Below are positions 1 through 9,396 of a DNA stretch of 64,000 nt, in pieces (the first letter of the stretch is position 1; each line of letters starts with the position of its first letter). Made by a program: the position numbers and the translations under genes. Under the pieces are notes generated by a model, which searched no databases, had not been told where the DNA came from, and saw only the letters and a list, made by a program, of their open reading frames with translations. Source of the stretch: AP-15 sp963703855 (GTDB lineage Bacteria; Pseudomonadota; Alphaproteobacteria; ATCC43930; CGMCC-115725); assembly GCA_963703855.1 (NCBI GenBank), contig CAVPFW010000003.1, forward strand, positions 1-64,000, given 5' to 3'.

Positions 1-574
1 GACAATCCAGGATCGCGGCGTAAGGATGTTCGGCAACGCGCCCACGGCGGCCTCAGAGCCCGGCTTAAAATGAAGAAGGAGCGATCTTAATAGGCTATCG
101 TCGCCGCCACCCACGGGTCCGGCCTTGGGCCGCCCGAGGACAGGCTCAAGCGGGGGTCCAGAACCTGCGTGTGGCTTCGGTTCCCGCTTTCGCGCAGGGC
201 GGTCCGGGGAAACTTCGAGTTCAAGGTGAACGGGTTTATAATTGCCGCACTGCAATTTAACATAGTCCTGCGCGGACTTGATCCGCGCATCCACGTCTTC
301 GCTTCGGGCGCCCAAAGTCGTGGATGGCCGGGTCAAGCCTCGCGTTCGCGGGCATGACGAAGAGAATAGATTTCAATAGGATCATTTCGGGTCACGCCTC
401 ACCACCAAGCGGCGGCTGCGTTCTCTTGGCGAAGACTTTGACCCGCGGGGCAGAGATAATTCCGCCGCTCGGCACTGGATACTGCCGCCGTTTTCGGCGA
501 ACTCTTGCGTTGTAAGCCGGATCAGTAGAAAATCTTGCCGGGCTGAGAGGTCAATGGCCGGGTCGTCTCGACGT
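1..574. other. Gene-poor left edge with dispersed repeat
   Basis: No convincing complete gene is seen. Bases 1-90 are open in frame 1 and end in TAA at 88-90, so they could be the 3' tail of a gene beyond the left edge, but the 29 residues are basic and unrecognised. Bases 181-327 match, in inverted orientation, a repeat near 53.63-53.78 kb. The 13-mer tcatttcgggtca occurs near 383-395 and again beside two other repeats in the window. The rest before the export-gene remnant shows nothing I can support. Confidence 0.5.
204..327 (+). repeat. Dispersed repeat C, copy 1
   Basis: About 124 bases that match the reverse complement of 53633-53756 with scattered substitutions. Shared stretches include 'gcgcggacttgatccgcgc' and 'catccacgtcttcg'. 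The inner part 'gcgcggacttgatccgcgc' is itself a near-perfect palindrome, so the transcript could fold into a hairpin. Similarity extends leftwards to about 181. It is intergenic and codes for nothing recognisable. Confidence 0.75.
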
Positions 575-1563
575 TGTTGGTGCAACCGATAGTGACATTT
601 CGAACCCGTTTTCAGAAATACGGGAAGCTTCCGGCGCCGAAAATCGGCATCGTTGACACGATCTCGGTGACAATATGGGAAGCCGCGAGCGGGGCCTCTT
701 TGGCGCAGCGCCAACCCAGAACGCTGCGGGCGGCGCCGAAAAGGTGGCAATTCCCGATCAGGTGGTCGCGCCCGATGGAGCGATCAGCGTGCCCTATGCA
801 GGCCGCGTCGCCGCCGCCGGGCATACGCCGGTCGAGGTTCAGCATGATCGAGCAGCGCCTTGCCGAAAAAGCGATCGAGCCGCAGGCGATCGTCACCATC
901 GCCAAGAGCGTATCCAATACCGTTACCGTGTCGGGAGAGGTCTTAAGCGGGACCCGAGTTCCCCTTTCCGTCGCCGGCGATCGTCTGTTGGATCTGATCG
1001 CCGCCGCGGGCGGAGCCAAATCTCCGCTTTATGAGACCTTCGTGCGCCTCTCCCGGGATGGGATCACCGCGACCATTCCGATGGACTTGCTGGTATCCGA
1101 CCCTGCTGAGAATATTTATGCATGGCCAGCAGACATGTTAACCCTGGTTCTTGTGCCACAGACCTTTTCGATGTTCGGAGCAACCGGGTATATTATTCAA
1201 CTGAACTTTAACGCCTATAAGATAACTTTGGCCGAAGCACTCGCCAAGGCCGGCGGATTGCAGGATTCGCGCGCCGACCCCTCTGGAGTGTTTCTATTCC
1301 GGTTCGAGCCCCCGCCCGTCGTCAGCGCCCTCAAGGCTCCGGCCCGAGCCACTGCACCCGACGGCAAATCGCCCGTGCTGTACCATCTCGATCTCCGCGA
1401 CGCCGCCGGCTATTTTTTTGCCGCGCGCTTCCCGGTCGAAGACAAGGACATCATCTACGTCGCCAACGCCCAGATGACCGAGCTGCAGAAGTTCTTCACG
1501 TTGTTGAACAGCATCTCGGGCCCGGTGATCAGCGGCGTGGTGATAACCCGCTCCATACAATGA
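575..1563 (+). pseudogene. Broken polysaccharide export protein (BexD/Wza family)
   Basis: This is the remnant of an outer-membrane polysaccharide secretin, the channel through which capsule or exopolysaccharide leaves the cell. A family-like start 'DTISVTIWEAASG' is read in frame 1. The conserved 'PDQVVAPDGAISVPYAGRV' segment (about 747-803) is in frame 3. From about 848 the 'IEQRLAEKAIEPQ' segment, the SLBB-like repeats and the C-terminus are back in frame 1. Two frame breaks, near 690 and 845, are therefore needed. The N-terminus with its signal peptide and lipobox is missing, and the IGxGD turn is shortened to 'IGIVD'. The last two thirds are well preserved up to the TGA at 1561-1563. With the N-terminus lost as well as two breaks, real decay is likelier than sequencing error. 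Its place ahead of the polysaccharide cluster fits a former export gene of that locus. Confidence 0.8.
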
Positions 1564-1735
1564 TTGCGAATCGGTTCCGTGAACGGTTAAGAACCGACGC
1601 CAGCGGTCCGGGCCCATCCGCGAGAACCGGTGATCGCGGCGGCGGCATGGGCGAGTACGGGCACCGCTATGGAGCCGCGCAGCGCAGCCGAATGAGGCTG
1701 CGCGCCGGCGCTGGAAAATCACACGGGATCTCGCG

Positions 1736-2348
1736 TCACGGTCGCCTCAGCTCGGCTTCGAACACGGTCCGCCATCTTATGATCTGCTCGGGCCGAGTGA
1801 GTGGAATTTCCGTTTCGATGACGCGCAACCGGTCAAAGGCATAATCGCCCTCGGGAAGTTCCGAGCGTACCGCAGATCTCCGCCTGAGCCGCCGCCGGCA
1901 TCGTCTTGTAGAGAAGACTGAGGTGCGGGTTCAGCACGTAAGCCGAGGGCTGAGCGGTGCCGTGCTTTATGGCGTCGAACATGTGGCGCGCCACGGCGGA
2001 TTCGTAGAAATCGATGAACAGGGTCTTGGTGTAGCTGCTGGAGAAATCCAGCTTTCTCGGCGTGAGCTCCACGACCGAAAACCGGCTCGCGACCCCCGGC
2101 GCGGTGTCGCGGATTTCGTCATCGTCCGAAGATCCGCTGAATATGGTGACGTGCGGTTCGAACTCGACCGCATCGTAGTTCGTCGCCAATCTCCGGATAA
2201 TAGAGCCCAACCGGCTCTTGAGGGACTGTTCTGGAACGAGCCAAAAGCTGTACACGGTGTTCACGGGCCACCTTTCGATCAATGTTTCTGAATGCCCGGG
2301 TCGTTTCACCCTGCTGGGTCCGATCGAGAGCACATCGACCGAAATCAC
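1736..2348 (-). CDS. 2H phosphodiesterase-like protein (cyclic phosphodiesterase type), frame break near the C-terminus
   Basis: A small cytosolic protein of the 2H phosphoesterase superfamily, whose members act on cyclic phosphates or RNA 2',3'-ends. Two H-x-[T/S] motifs, 'HVTIFSG' and 'HLSLLYK', are separated by about 75 residues, as expected for the two catalytic lobes. The open frame from GTG at 2348 ends at 1833, but the C-terminal segment 'LPEGDYAFDRLRVIE' follows in another frame and runs to a stop at 1736. Removing one base near 1865-1880 gives 203 residues. A later GTG (about residue 29, before 'NTVYSFWLVP') could be the true start. The start overlaps the stop of the upstream methyltransferase by GTGA, so the two genes are probably translated together. 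Substrate unknown. Confidence 0.7.
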
Positions 2349-3127
2349 CGGCGGCGCAGGATCACCGCGGACTGCCCGAGGGGCCCGGCATCGCCCCAGG
2401 GCGCCTCATCGGCGGCGATGTAGGCCTCCCTCTCATAGCCCAGCTTCTCGCACCACAATTCGATCGCATTGCGTTCGATAAACTGATTCAGATGGCGGGT
2501 GGCGCGGCGTCGCTCGGCTTCGACGGTCTGCTCGAAAATCTCCCAGTGTAGCGGTTGCGCGAATTCGACGAACGAGAACACCAACCGGCCGTCGGGGCGC
2601 AGAACGCGATGGATGTCCTTCAGATAGAGGTAGGTCTCGGCGTGCTGAAGGTGGGTGAACACACTAAACGCGCATACCATGTCGGCGGCGGCCTCCGGGG
2701 CGCGGATGCGCAGCGCGAGGTTCAGCGCGAAGCGGAAATGAGGGGGTGATTTGGTCTTGGCGTAATCGAGCAGCCGCTGCTCGATATCGATTTCGTAATA
2801 GTCGATCCGGATCGGCTCTCGGCCCAATGCCCAGGCGAGGCGCCCGCTGCCGCAGCCGAAATCGATCAGGGACATGTCGTCGCGCAGCCCGGCGTAGCGC
2901 AGCAGCGCGCATTCGACCGCCCCGAAATGCTCGAAGCCGCCGCCGACGGCAAGCGCCATCGCCTGGTCGAGCGGGTATCGGGCGAGCAGTTTCGTGACGA
3001 CCCGGCGGTAATCGCGCACGAAATGGAAGTCAGCTCCTGGTCCTGCCGCCACCCCTCGCTCGGGTCGGAGCCATTGAACGATATGGCGCGACCGGACCAG
3101 CAGGCGGCGCAAGCGGTCATGCGGCAT
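2345..3127 (-). CDS. Class I SAM-dependent methyltransferase
   Basis: A 260-residue Rossmann-fold methyltransferase that transfers a methyl group from S-adenosylmethionine to an unknown acceptor. Motif I is 'DFGCGSGRLAWAL' at about residues 89-101. A motif II acidic residue follows in 'YYEIDIE', and 'ADMVCAFSVFTHL' and 'IHRVLRPDGRLVFSF' are the usual motifs around strands 4 and 5. The roughly 70 N-terminal residues before motif I are basic and unassigned. It overlaps the 2H phosphodiesterase by four bases and lies at the edge of the polysaccharide cluster, so sugar or lipid-carrier methylation is possible but only an inference. Confidence 0.85.
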   Translation of the reverse strand: MPHDRLRRLLVRSRHIVQWLRPERGVAAGPGADFHFVRDYRRVVTKLLARYPLDQAMALAVGGGFEHFGAVECALLRYAGLRDDMSLIDFGCGSGRLAWALGREPIRIDYYEIDIEQRLLDYAKTKSPPHFRFALNLALRIRAPEAAADMVCAFSVFTHLQHAETYLYLKDIHRVLRPDGRLVFSFVEFAQPLHWEIFEQTVEAERRRATRHLNQFIERNAIELWCEKLGYEREAYIAADEAPWGDAGPLGQSAVILRRR

Positions 3128-3426
3128 CAGATCGGCCCCTTCGGCCCCGCGTAGGTGCTGACCCCGAACGAGACCACTCTCTCCGACTATCGTGGCGATG
3201 CGCCGGGGCGGCGTAGCGGCGCGTCAACGCAGCCCCGCAGGGAGAGCGGGATATCCGGGTGAGCCCGCGCCGGAATCCTGTCAGGTTCGGCCGGGAAGGG
3301 AAGGCCGGATTGCGCGCGCGGCCGAGACGAAACTTGGGAAAGCCCGGCTCTGAGCGAGGATCTGCCGCAGGATGCCGGAGCCGGAACGCTTTACGAGCGG
3401 AGCCCTCGACAGAGCCGGCCTGCCGG

Positions 3427-3795
3427 CTAGGGCTGCGGCACATTGGACGGGCGCCGCCGGGCGAGGGCGACGGCGAGCCCGCCGCACAGCGCTCCGAGCG
3501 CTGATGCCGCGAAATCCTCGACTGCCGGATGCCGGCCGGGCGAATAATGCTGAAGATATTCGAGGACGCCGGCGTACAGCCAGAAGCAGCCGATGATCCA
3601 CCCCACCCCGCGGCTCGGGAAGTAGCCCGCGATTGCTATCGCGCCCGACCCGGCGTAAGCGGCGAAATGCTCGACCGGGCCCGGAAAGCCGGTTCGCACC
3701 ATTTCTCGCGCCGGCAGCAACGACAACACCGCGAGCCCGACGACGCAGCACCATGTGAGGACTCGGAATAAGATTAGCACCGGGCCGACGCGCAT
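3427..3795 (-). CDS. VanZ-like integral membrane protein
   Basis: A small membrane protein of about 122 residues with three to four hydrophobic segments. The segment 'HFAAYAGSG' followed by 'EYLQHYSPGRHPAVEDF' matches the VanZ-like family, in which the E-x-x-Q and the R/H-x-x-x-x-D residues are the conserved polar positions. The family is named for teicoplanin resistance, but most members, including those in polysaccharide loci, have no proven role. The frame is open upstream to 3981, but the hydrophobic protein begins at ATG 3795 ('MRVGPVLILF'). ATG 3867 is an alternative, and neither has a strong ribosome-binding site. It is a single gene pointing away from the secreted protein that follows. 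Confidence 0.75.
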   Translation of the reverse strand: MRVGPVLILFRVLTWCCVVGLAVLSLLPAREMVRTGFPGPVEHFAAYAGSGAIAIAGYFPSRGVGWIIGCFWLYAGVLEYLQHYSPGRHPAVEDFAASALGALCGGLAVALARRRPSNVPQP

Positions 3796-4034
3796 CGCCG
3801 GACAGTATTCGAGGGTGATGCGGCTGGCAAGCACGTTCTCGACGAGACAGCCGGCCTCGATGTTCATCCGTTTACTCGGCTCGATGATCCGTCTTTGAAG
3901 GCGCCGATGGCCCATCACGCCCGATCGCGATGATCGGAGCCGGTCGCCATACCGGGTCGCCCCTGCGGGCCTCCGGGCCACCGGGCGCAGCCCGACAGGC
4001 CAGCTTCACTGCGAAAGATGTGCCGGCGCCGTCC

Positions 4035-4165
4035 GTTGTCCAACGAAATTTATTATAACCCGCACCTTTCTCTTTCACCATTTATGTTTGCGACATCTCT
4101 GATCAGATCCTGCTCTGTTAAACACTTCTTTATAAAAAGCCGGTTAAATTCTCCTACCCGGAACG
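4035..4165 (+). promoter_or_regulatory. AT-rich leader ahead of the secreted protein gene
   Basis: This stretch is markedly richer in A and T than its surroundings ('aaatttattataa', 'ttctttataaaaag'), lies between divergent genes, and precedes the first rightward gene of the cluster. It is a plausible promoter region, but I cannot place a -35/-10 pair with normal spacing. Confidence 0.3.
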
Positions 4166-5542
4166 ATGTTCCTGTGCAAGGTTGGAGTCTGCGACTTGAC
4201 GACGCTCGATCAGCTTTGGCCCGTGCGGAACGTGGACGCCGCTTTTGTGGGTCGGCGAGCTTGGAATACGTTCTATTCGCTGCTGGCGCGATGTTGCCGG
4301 GTGATGCCCGCGCTGCTGCTCGCGCTCGGTCTCGCTCAGCCCGTTCGGGCCGGCGCCGCCGCACCGCAATATCTGCTTTTTCATATATTCATCGGCGGCG
4401 TCGATCCGACCAGCGGGGTCTATTACCAAAGCCTCGCCGAGAGCGACATTCTGGCGGTCGCAGCGAACATCGCCGCTGCGGTACGCCCGAAGTCAAGCGT
4501 TGCCAAGCGAATTCTCGGGTTCGACATCGGCCCGATCTCGATGGATCAGGGTGCGGCCGGCGCCAGATCGGCGATCAGCGAGGCCTTCGACGTCGCTCTG
4601 GCGACCAATATGGCCGTAGCCATTCATCTGGACGACCATATGTTCTGGAAGCAGGCCGCCTGGCCGAACGGGGCATTGTTGCTCACAACCCCCGGCACTA
4701 CCGAGTGGACTGCGTGGTCGGGAGCTCCGGCCGGCGCGCTTTATCTGAGCTGGGTGGCGAACACCAACCTCGCTCCTCAGCTGTGCTATGAGAGCCCGAC
4801 GGTTCGCGGCTTTATAAATTACTGGCTCAAGGATGTGATTGGACCGGAACTCAAAGCGCAATACGACCGGCTGGTCCAGGCCGGCAAACCGCAGCTGTTC
4901 GCTGGCGTCGTCACCGGTTGGGAATCCAATCTTTCCTACGGCTACTGCTCGCTCACGCATCTCGGGTTCAGCGCTCAACATCCGCCTGCCGATTTCGAGC
5001 ACGAGCGGGAAGTGGTTTTGCAGAGGTATATCGCGCTGTGGGCCCAGCTCATCAATCAGGCCGGCATCCCGACGAGCCAGATCTTTACTCACCTCGCGAC
5101 CATAACAGCAGACGAATATGCGCAGCTGACAGCCACGTTGACTCCGGCGCAGATCTGGGCATTGCCTGGCTCGACGGCGTTTCAAGCCCCCTGGACGGCG
5201 TTCAACCCGTATTCCAACTCTGGCTGGAGCGCCTATGTGGACAAAGGGCGGTTCGAGGACATCTACGGGGCGGTTCAGGCTCAAGCCGCCAGCGCTTGGG
5301 CAGTCGCGGAAGGCACCAATGTCTCCCTCGGGGCGAGCTATCCGGGAGGGGCAGGGCCGTCACCGTTGGATTGGGAGACCTATCTGGCAGCCAGCTTCAA
5401 TCACGGCGCCGCGCTCGTCAATATTTTCGGTGCGTTTCAAGACGAAACCGGCGCATACCAGGGCGCGGAAGGCGCGGCGGCGCTGGCCGCATATCGGAAG
5501 TTCCTGCAGGGCGGCGTCCTGGTCGAGAGCCAGTCGCCATAA
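4166..5542 (+). CDS. Secreted putative TIM-barrel glycoside-hydrolase-like protein, copy 1
   Basis: A protein of 458 residues (412 if started at ATG 4304) and a clear paralogue of the 9926-11263 gene. From ATG 4304 the sequence 'MPALLLALGLAQPVRA' is a good Sec signal peptide, so the longer start may be wrong. The mature protein starts 'APQYLLF'. Conserved in both copies are 'ILGF..GPI.MDQGA', 'HLDD.MFW' (about residue 153), 'FAGV..GWE.N' (Glu near 253), 'FTHLA' and 'AEGTN' (Glu near 382). Two such glutamates about 130 residues apart, after a beta-strand-like stretch, recall the acid/base and nucleophile of clan GH-A hydrolases. That assignment is inferred from motif layout and no known family was recognised. 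It lies directly before the rhamnose operon and may trim or release the exopolysaccharide in the periplasm. Confidence 0.7.
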   Translation: MFLCKVGVCDLTTLDQLWPVRNVDAAFVGRRAWNTFYSLLARCCRVMPALLLALGLAQPVRAGAAAPQYLLFHIFIGGVDPTSGVYYQSLAESDILAVAANIAAAVRPKSSVAKRILGFDIGPISMDQGAAGARSAISEAFDVALATNMAVAIHLDDHMFWKQAAWPNGALLLTTPGTTEWTAWSGAPAGALYLSWVANTNLAPQLCYESPTVRGFINYWLKDVIGPELKAQYDRLVQAGKPQLFAGVVTGWESNLSYGYCSLTHLGFSAQHPPADFEHEREVVLQRYIALWAQLINQAGIPTSQIFTHLATITADEYAQLTATLTPAQIWALPGSTAFQAPWTAFNPYSNSGWSAYVDKGRFEDIYGAVQAQAASAWAVAEGTNVSLGASYPGGAGPSPLDWETYLAASFNHGAALVNIFGAFQDETGAYQGAEGAAALAAYRKFLQGGVLVESQSP

Positions 5543-5770
5543 TCATCTCCCGGGTCGGGAGCCGGCATCCGGATACTGCCGGTCCGCGCCGCTTTGCCGC
5601 GGCTTTGGTAAAGCCGGAAAACGCAGTCTGGCCATCGTCAGCGCCGTATTGACGCGAGCTCGCGCGCGGCCCGCCGTCACGCTGCTCGCGCGGCTCCCCG
5701 GCGGGTTGGTTAACAGGCTCGTCTGCAAACGCCGCTTGGCAGATTCGCAGCGTCGTGCTACACGATCAGC

Positions 5771-6331
5771 ATGCAGATACTTACGACATCTCTGCCGGAT
5801 GTTTGGATTGTCGTGCCCGAGCGGATCGGCGACACGCGCGGTTTTTTTTCCGAAGTGTGGAGCGCGCGAGCCCTTGCCGCAGCTGGGATCGACGCTGCTT
5901 TCGTACAGGACAACCATGCGCGCAGCCCGCGCAAGGGAACCTTGCGCGGGCTGCATTACCAGATGCCGCCGACGGCTCAGGGAAAATTGGTGCGCGTGAC
6001 GCGCGGGGCGATCCTCGACGTCGCCGTCGACATTCGACGCCGATCGCCCACCTTCGGGCATCATGCCGACGCGGTGCTGAGCGCCGACAACTGGCGCCAG
6101 CTATGGGTGCCGCCGGGCTTCGCACATGGTTACTGCACCCTCGAAGACGACACCGAGGTGCAATACAAGACGACCGATTACTACAGCCCGCCGCACGAGC
6201 GGGGAATCGCCTGGAACGATCCCGCGTTGGCGATCCGCTGGCCGCTCAGCGGCGAAACCGTGATTGTTTCCGATCGCGACCGCGCGCTGCCCCGGCTTGC
6301 CGAGCAGCCCGATCTGTTCGAGCACCCATGA
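5771..6331 (+). CDS. rfbC: dTDP-4-dehydrorhamnose 3,5-epimerase
   Basis: A cupin-fold enzyme of 186 residues that epimerises C3 and C5 of dTDP-4-dehydro-6-deoxyglucose, the third step of dTDP-L-rhamnose synthesis. Family landmarks are 'DTRGFFSEVW', the catalytic-histidine segment 'LRGLHYQ' (near residue 60), 'DVAVDIRRRSPTFG' and 'WVPPGFAHGY'. The length matches the family. It is first in an rfbC-rfbB-rfbD-rfbA operon, and its TGA overlaps the rfbB ATG (ATGA). The ribosome-binding site before ATG 5771 is weak. Confidence 0.95.
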   Translation: MQILTTSLPDVWIVVPERIGDTRGFFSEVWSARALAAAGIDAAFVQDNHARSPRKGTLRGLHYQMPPTAQGKLVRVTRGAILDVAVDIRRRSPTFGHHADAVLSADNWRQLWVPPGFAHGYCTLEDDTEVQYKTTDYYSPPHERGIAWNDPALAIRWPLSGETVIVSDRDRALPRLAEQPDLFEHP

Positions 6332-7380
6332 CCGCGGTCGTGACCGGTGGCGCCGGGTTCATCGGCTCGGCCCTGGTCCGCGCGCTGGTCGAGGACGGCG
6401 TGCGCGTCGTCACCGTCGACAGTCTCACCTACGCCGGCAATCTCGACAATCTCGCGCCCGTCATCGACCGTCCCAATCACGTCTTCGTCCGCGCCGATAT
6501 CTGCGATCGCGCCGCGATGGCGGCAGTCTTCACCGATTACAGTCCCTGCACCCTGTACCATCTTGCCGCGGAGAGCCATGTCGATCGCTCGATCGACACG
6601 CCGGCCGTGTTTATTCAAACCAATGTCGTCGGCACCGCGACCCTGCTGGAAGCCGCGCTCGATTATTGGCGCACGCTCGACGCCGCCGGCCGCGGCGAAT
6701 TCCGCTTTCTTCAGGTGTCGACCGACGAGGTCTACGGCGAGCTGGGACCGACCGGACATTTCGACGACGACAGCCGGTATCTCCCGAATTCGCCGTACTC
6801 GGCGAGCAAGGCCGGCGCCGACCATCTCGCCCGCGCCTGGTTCCGCACCTACGGCCTGCCGGTCCTGATCTCGAACTGTTCGAACAATTACGGCCCCTAT
6901 CAGTTTCCCGAAAAGCTGATCCCGCTGATCGTGCTCAATGCTCTGGCCGGCAAGGAATTGCCGGTTTACGGCCAAGGCACGAACGTGCGCGACTGGCTTC
7001 ATGTCGACGATCACGTTGCGGCATTGCGACGCATCGCCGAACGGGGTCGGGCTGGCGAGACCTATCTGATCGGCGCGCGCGCCGAGGCGCGGAACCTCGA
7101 TCTGGTTCAGCAGATCTGTCGGCTGCTCGACGCCCGCCGCCCGCAGGACGCGCCCCACGCCCGGCTGATCTCGTTCGTGACCGACCGGCCGGGGCATGAC
7201 GCGCGTTACGCGATCGATCCCGGCAAGATCGAGCGCGACCTCGAATGGCGGCCTCGGTACGATCTCGATCGCGGGCTCGCCGCGACGGTCGACTGGTATA
7301 TCGCCAATCAGGAGTGGTGCCGGCGCGCCGGCGCCTCGTATCGACAGGAGCGTCTCGGCGCCCCGGCGGAGGCGGCGTGA
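6328..7380 (+). CDS. rfbB: dTDP-glucose 4,6-dehydratase
   Basis: A short-chain dehydrogenase-like enzyme of 350 residues that converts dTDP-glucose to dTDP-4-dehydro-6-deoxyglucose using tightly bound NAD. It shows the nucleotide-binding 'GGAGFIGS' at residues 7-14, 'STDEVYGELG', the catalytic Y-x-x-x-K as 'YSASKAG' (Tyr near 157), and 'SNNYGPYQFPEKLIPL'. The frame is open further upstream, but ATG 6328 overlaps the rfbC stop and gives the correct family length. Its own TGA overlaps the GTG start of rfbD. Confidence 0.96.
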   Translation: MTAVVTGGAGFIGSALVRALVEDGVRVVTVDSLTYAGNLDNLAPVIDRPNHVFVRADICDRAAMAAVFTDYSPCTLYHLAAESHVDRSIDTPAVFIQTNVVGTATLLEAALDYWRTLDAAGRGEFRFLQVSTDEVYGELGPTGHFDDDSRYLPNSPYSASKAGADHLARAWFRTYGLPVLISNCSNNYGPYQFPEKLIPLIVLNALAGKELPVYGQGTNVRDWLHVDDHVAALRRIAERGRAGETYLIGARAEARNLDLVQQICRLLDARRPQDAPHARLISFVTDRPGHDARYAIDPGKIERDLEWRPRYDLDRGLAATVDWYIANQEWCRRAGASYRQERLGAPAEAA

Positions 7381-8243
7381 CATTGGCGATCCTCGGCGCC
7401 GGCGGTCAGGTAGGACGCGCGCTGGTCGAACGCGCCGGGGCCGCGGGTCGCGGCTTCGATCGAGCGACCTGCGACATCACCGACCCAGCCGCGGTCGCGC
7501 GGGCATTGGCTGCCGCGGTGCCGTCGGCGGTCGTCAATTGCGCCGCCTACACCGCCGTCGACCGCGCCGAGAGCGAGCCGGAGCGGGCGCTCGCGGTAAA
7601 TGGCGACGGCGCCGGCGTGGTGGCCCACGCGGCGGCGGCCCGCGGCTTGCCCGTGATCCATCTATCGACGGACTATGTCTATGCCGGCACCGGCGCCGGG
7701 CCGCTTGGCGAGGACGAGCCGATCGCGCCGCTCAATGTCTACGGCGCCTCCAAGGCGGCCGGCGATGCGGCCGTCGCGGCGGCAAATCCGACCCACCTAG
7801 TGCTGCGGGTGTCCTGGGTGTTCGGGGTTCACGGCGCGAACTTCGTCAAGACGATGCTGCGGCTCGGCTGCGAGCGCAGCGAACTGCGCATCGTCGCCGA
7901 CCAGAAGGGAGGTCCGACCGAGGCGCGCGACATCGCCGACGCCATTATGGCGATGGCCGCGGCTTGCCGTCGGCCCGGCTTTGCGGCGTGGGGGACCTAC
8001 CATTTCGCCGGCGCCCCGGCGACGAGCTGGCACGGCTTTGCGCAGGAAATCTTCAGGCGCGCGCGGGGGCCGACGCCGCGGCTCGCGCCGATCGCCGGCC
8101 GCGACTATCCGGCGCCAGCCGCGCGCCCCCTCAACTCGACATTGGATTGCAGCCGGATCCAGCGCATCTTCGGGCTCGAACAGCCGGATTGGCGGGTGTC
8201 GCTGTCGCGGGTCATGGCCGATCTCGGCAAGGCGGCGGCGTGA
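7377..8243 (+). CDS. rfbD: dTDP-4-dehydrorhamnose reductase
   Basis: A 288-residue NADPH-dependent reductase for the last step to dTDP-L-rhamnose. The N-terminus 'LAILGAGGQVGRAL' is the dinucleotide-binding loop. 'VVNCAAYTAVDRAE', 'STDYVYAG' and 'YGASKAAGD' (catalytic Tyr near 122) are typical RmlD motifs. GTG 7377 is chosen because it overlaps the rfbB stop (GTGA) and gives the standard length. The gene is translationally coupled to both neighbours. Confidence 0.95.
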   Translation: MTLAILGAGGQVGRALVERAGAAGRGFDRATCDITDPAAVARALAAAVPSAVVNCAAYTAVDRAESEPERALAVNGDGAGVVAHAAAARGLPVIHLSTDYVYAGTGAGPLGEDEPIAPLNVYGASKAAGDAAVAAANPTHLVLRVSWVFGVHGANFVKTMLRLGCERSELRIVADQKGGPTEARDIADAIMAMAAACRRPGFAAWGTYHFAGAPATSWHGFAQEIFRRARGPTPRLAPIAGRDYPAPAARPLNSTLDCSRIQRIFGLEQPDWRVSLSRVMADLGKAAA

Positions 8244-9113
8244 AGGGGATCATCCTGGCCGGCGGCACCGGCAGCCGTCTGTGGCCGATGACTCAGGTGG
8301 TCAGCAAGCAATTGCTGCCGGTTCACGACAAGCCGATGATCTACTACCCGCTGACGACATTGATGCTGGCCGGCATCCGCGAGATGCTGATCATTACCAC
8401 GCCCTCAGACGCCGCACAATTTCGCGGACTGCTCGGTGACGGCAGCGCCTGGGGCCTTGATCTCGACTATGCCGTCCAGCCCCGCCCGGAGGGGTTGGCC
8501 CAGGCCTTTCTGGTCGGCCGCGACTTTATCGCCGGCGGGCGTTCGGCGCTGATCCTGGGCGACAACATCTTTTATGGCCACGGGCTGGTCGAGTCGTTGC
8601 GGCGAGCCGCAGCGAGCCGGGCCGGAGCCGTCGTCTTCGGGTACTGGGTGCGTGATCCCGGTCAATATGGCGTCATCGACTTCGCTCCGAATGGGGCGGT
8701 GCGGGCGATCGTCGAAAAACCGGCGGCGCCGCCCTCCAATTATGCGGTCACCGGCCTCTACTTCTACGACGAGCAGGCCGCCGATATCGCCGCCACCCTG
8801 AAGCCCTCGGCACGCGGCGAGCTCGAGATCACCGACCTCAACAACCATTATCTGCGGCAGGATCGCCTTGAGCTGGAAACGCTCGGCCGGGGGTTGGCTT
8901 GGCTCGATACCGGGACGCCGGAGAGCCTGCTGCAGGCAGCGGAGTTCGTGGCGACGATCGAAGTGCGTCAGGGAACTCAAGATCGCGTGCCCGGAAGAAA
9001 TCGCCTGGCGACAGGATTGGATCGACGACGCTCAGCTGGAGATGCTCGCCGCGAAGTTTTCGGGAAATTCATATGGCCGATATCTGCTCGAGCTGCTGCA
9101 GATGGGTCGATAG
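8240..9113 (+). CDS. rfbA: Glucose-1-phosphate thymidylyltransferase, frame break near the 3' end
   Basis: The first enzyme of the dTDP-L-rhamnose pathway, joining dTTP and glucose 1-phosphate. The GTG 8240 start overlaps the rfbD stop. The N-terminus 'GIILAGGTGSRLWPMT', 'QPRPEGLAQAF', 'LGDNIFYGHG' and 'EITDLNN' are diagnostic. Near 8975 the frame leaves the family: the expected continuation 'LKIACPEEIAWR...GRYLLELL' is read one frame over to a stop at 9113. Removing a single A in 'gggaactc' restores a 290-residue protein of normal length. The rest of the operon is intact, so a sequencing indel is likelier than a dead gene. Confidence 0.92.
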
Positions 9114-9152
9114 CGCGGTGGTGTATCGAACCTTTGTCCGCGTCTTTTTTCC
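9113..9152 (+). terminator. Possible weak terminator after rfbA
   Basis: A five-base stem (cgcgg/ccgcg) with a loop of about 19 bases is followed by 'tctttttt'. The stem is short and the loop long, so this is only a candidate for the end of the rhamnose operon. The remaining bases up to 9396 contain no gene. Confidence 0.3.
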
Positions 9153-9396
9153 TGAGAGGCGTCCGCCATCAGGACCTGCTTCGGACAGCTGCCGCCGAGC
9201 GGTTTCCGGCCCGTGCAGGACGCGGCCTGGGGAACCCGCATGTCGGCAGGTTTTATTGTAGCGGTCGCGCGGCGCCTTGCTGACCCTTGCCGGCGGACTG
9301 TCGGGACATTGCGGCTCGCCACGCTCTTTAACAGGAGCGTCTTCCGGTTTGTGTCATCATTGATGCTGAGGCGAGCGGTGAAAGGAGACAGCAAAG

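Noticed and set aside
1..90. 3' end of a gene cut by the window edge
   Set aside because: The frame is open to a TAA at 88-90, but 29 basic residues without motifs are not enough to call a gene.
6181..7383. A 400-codon minus-strand frame over rfbB
   Set aside because: The overlapping plus-strand rfbB is unambiguous.
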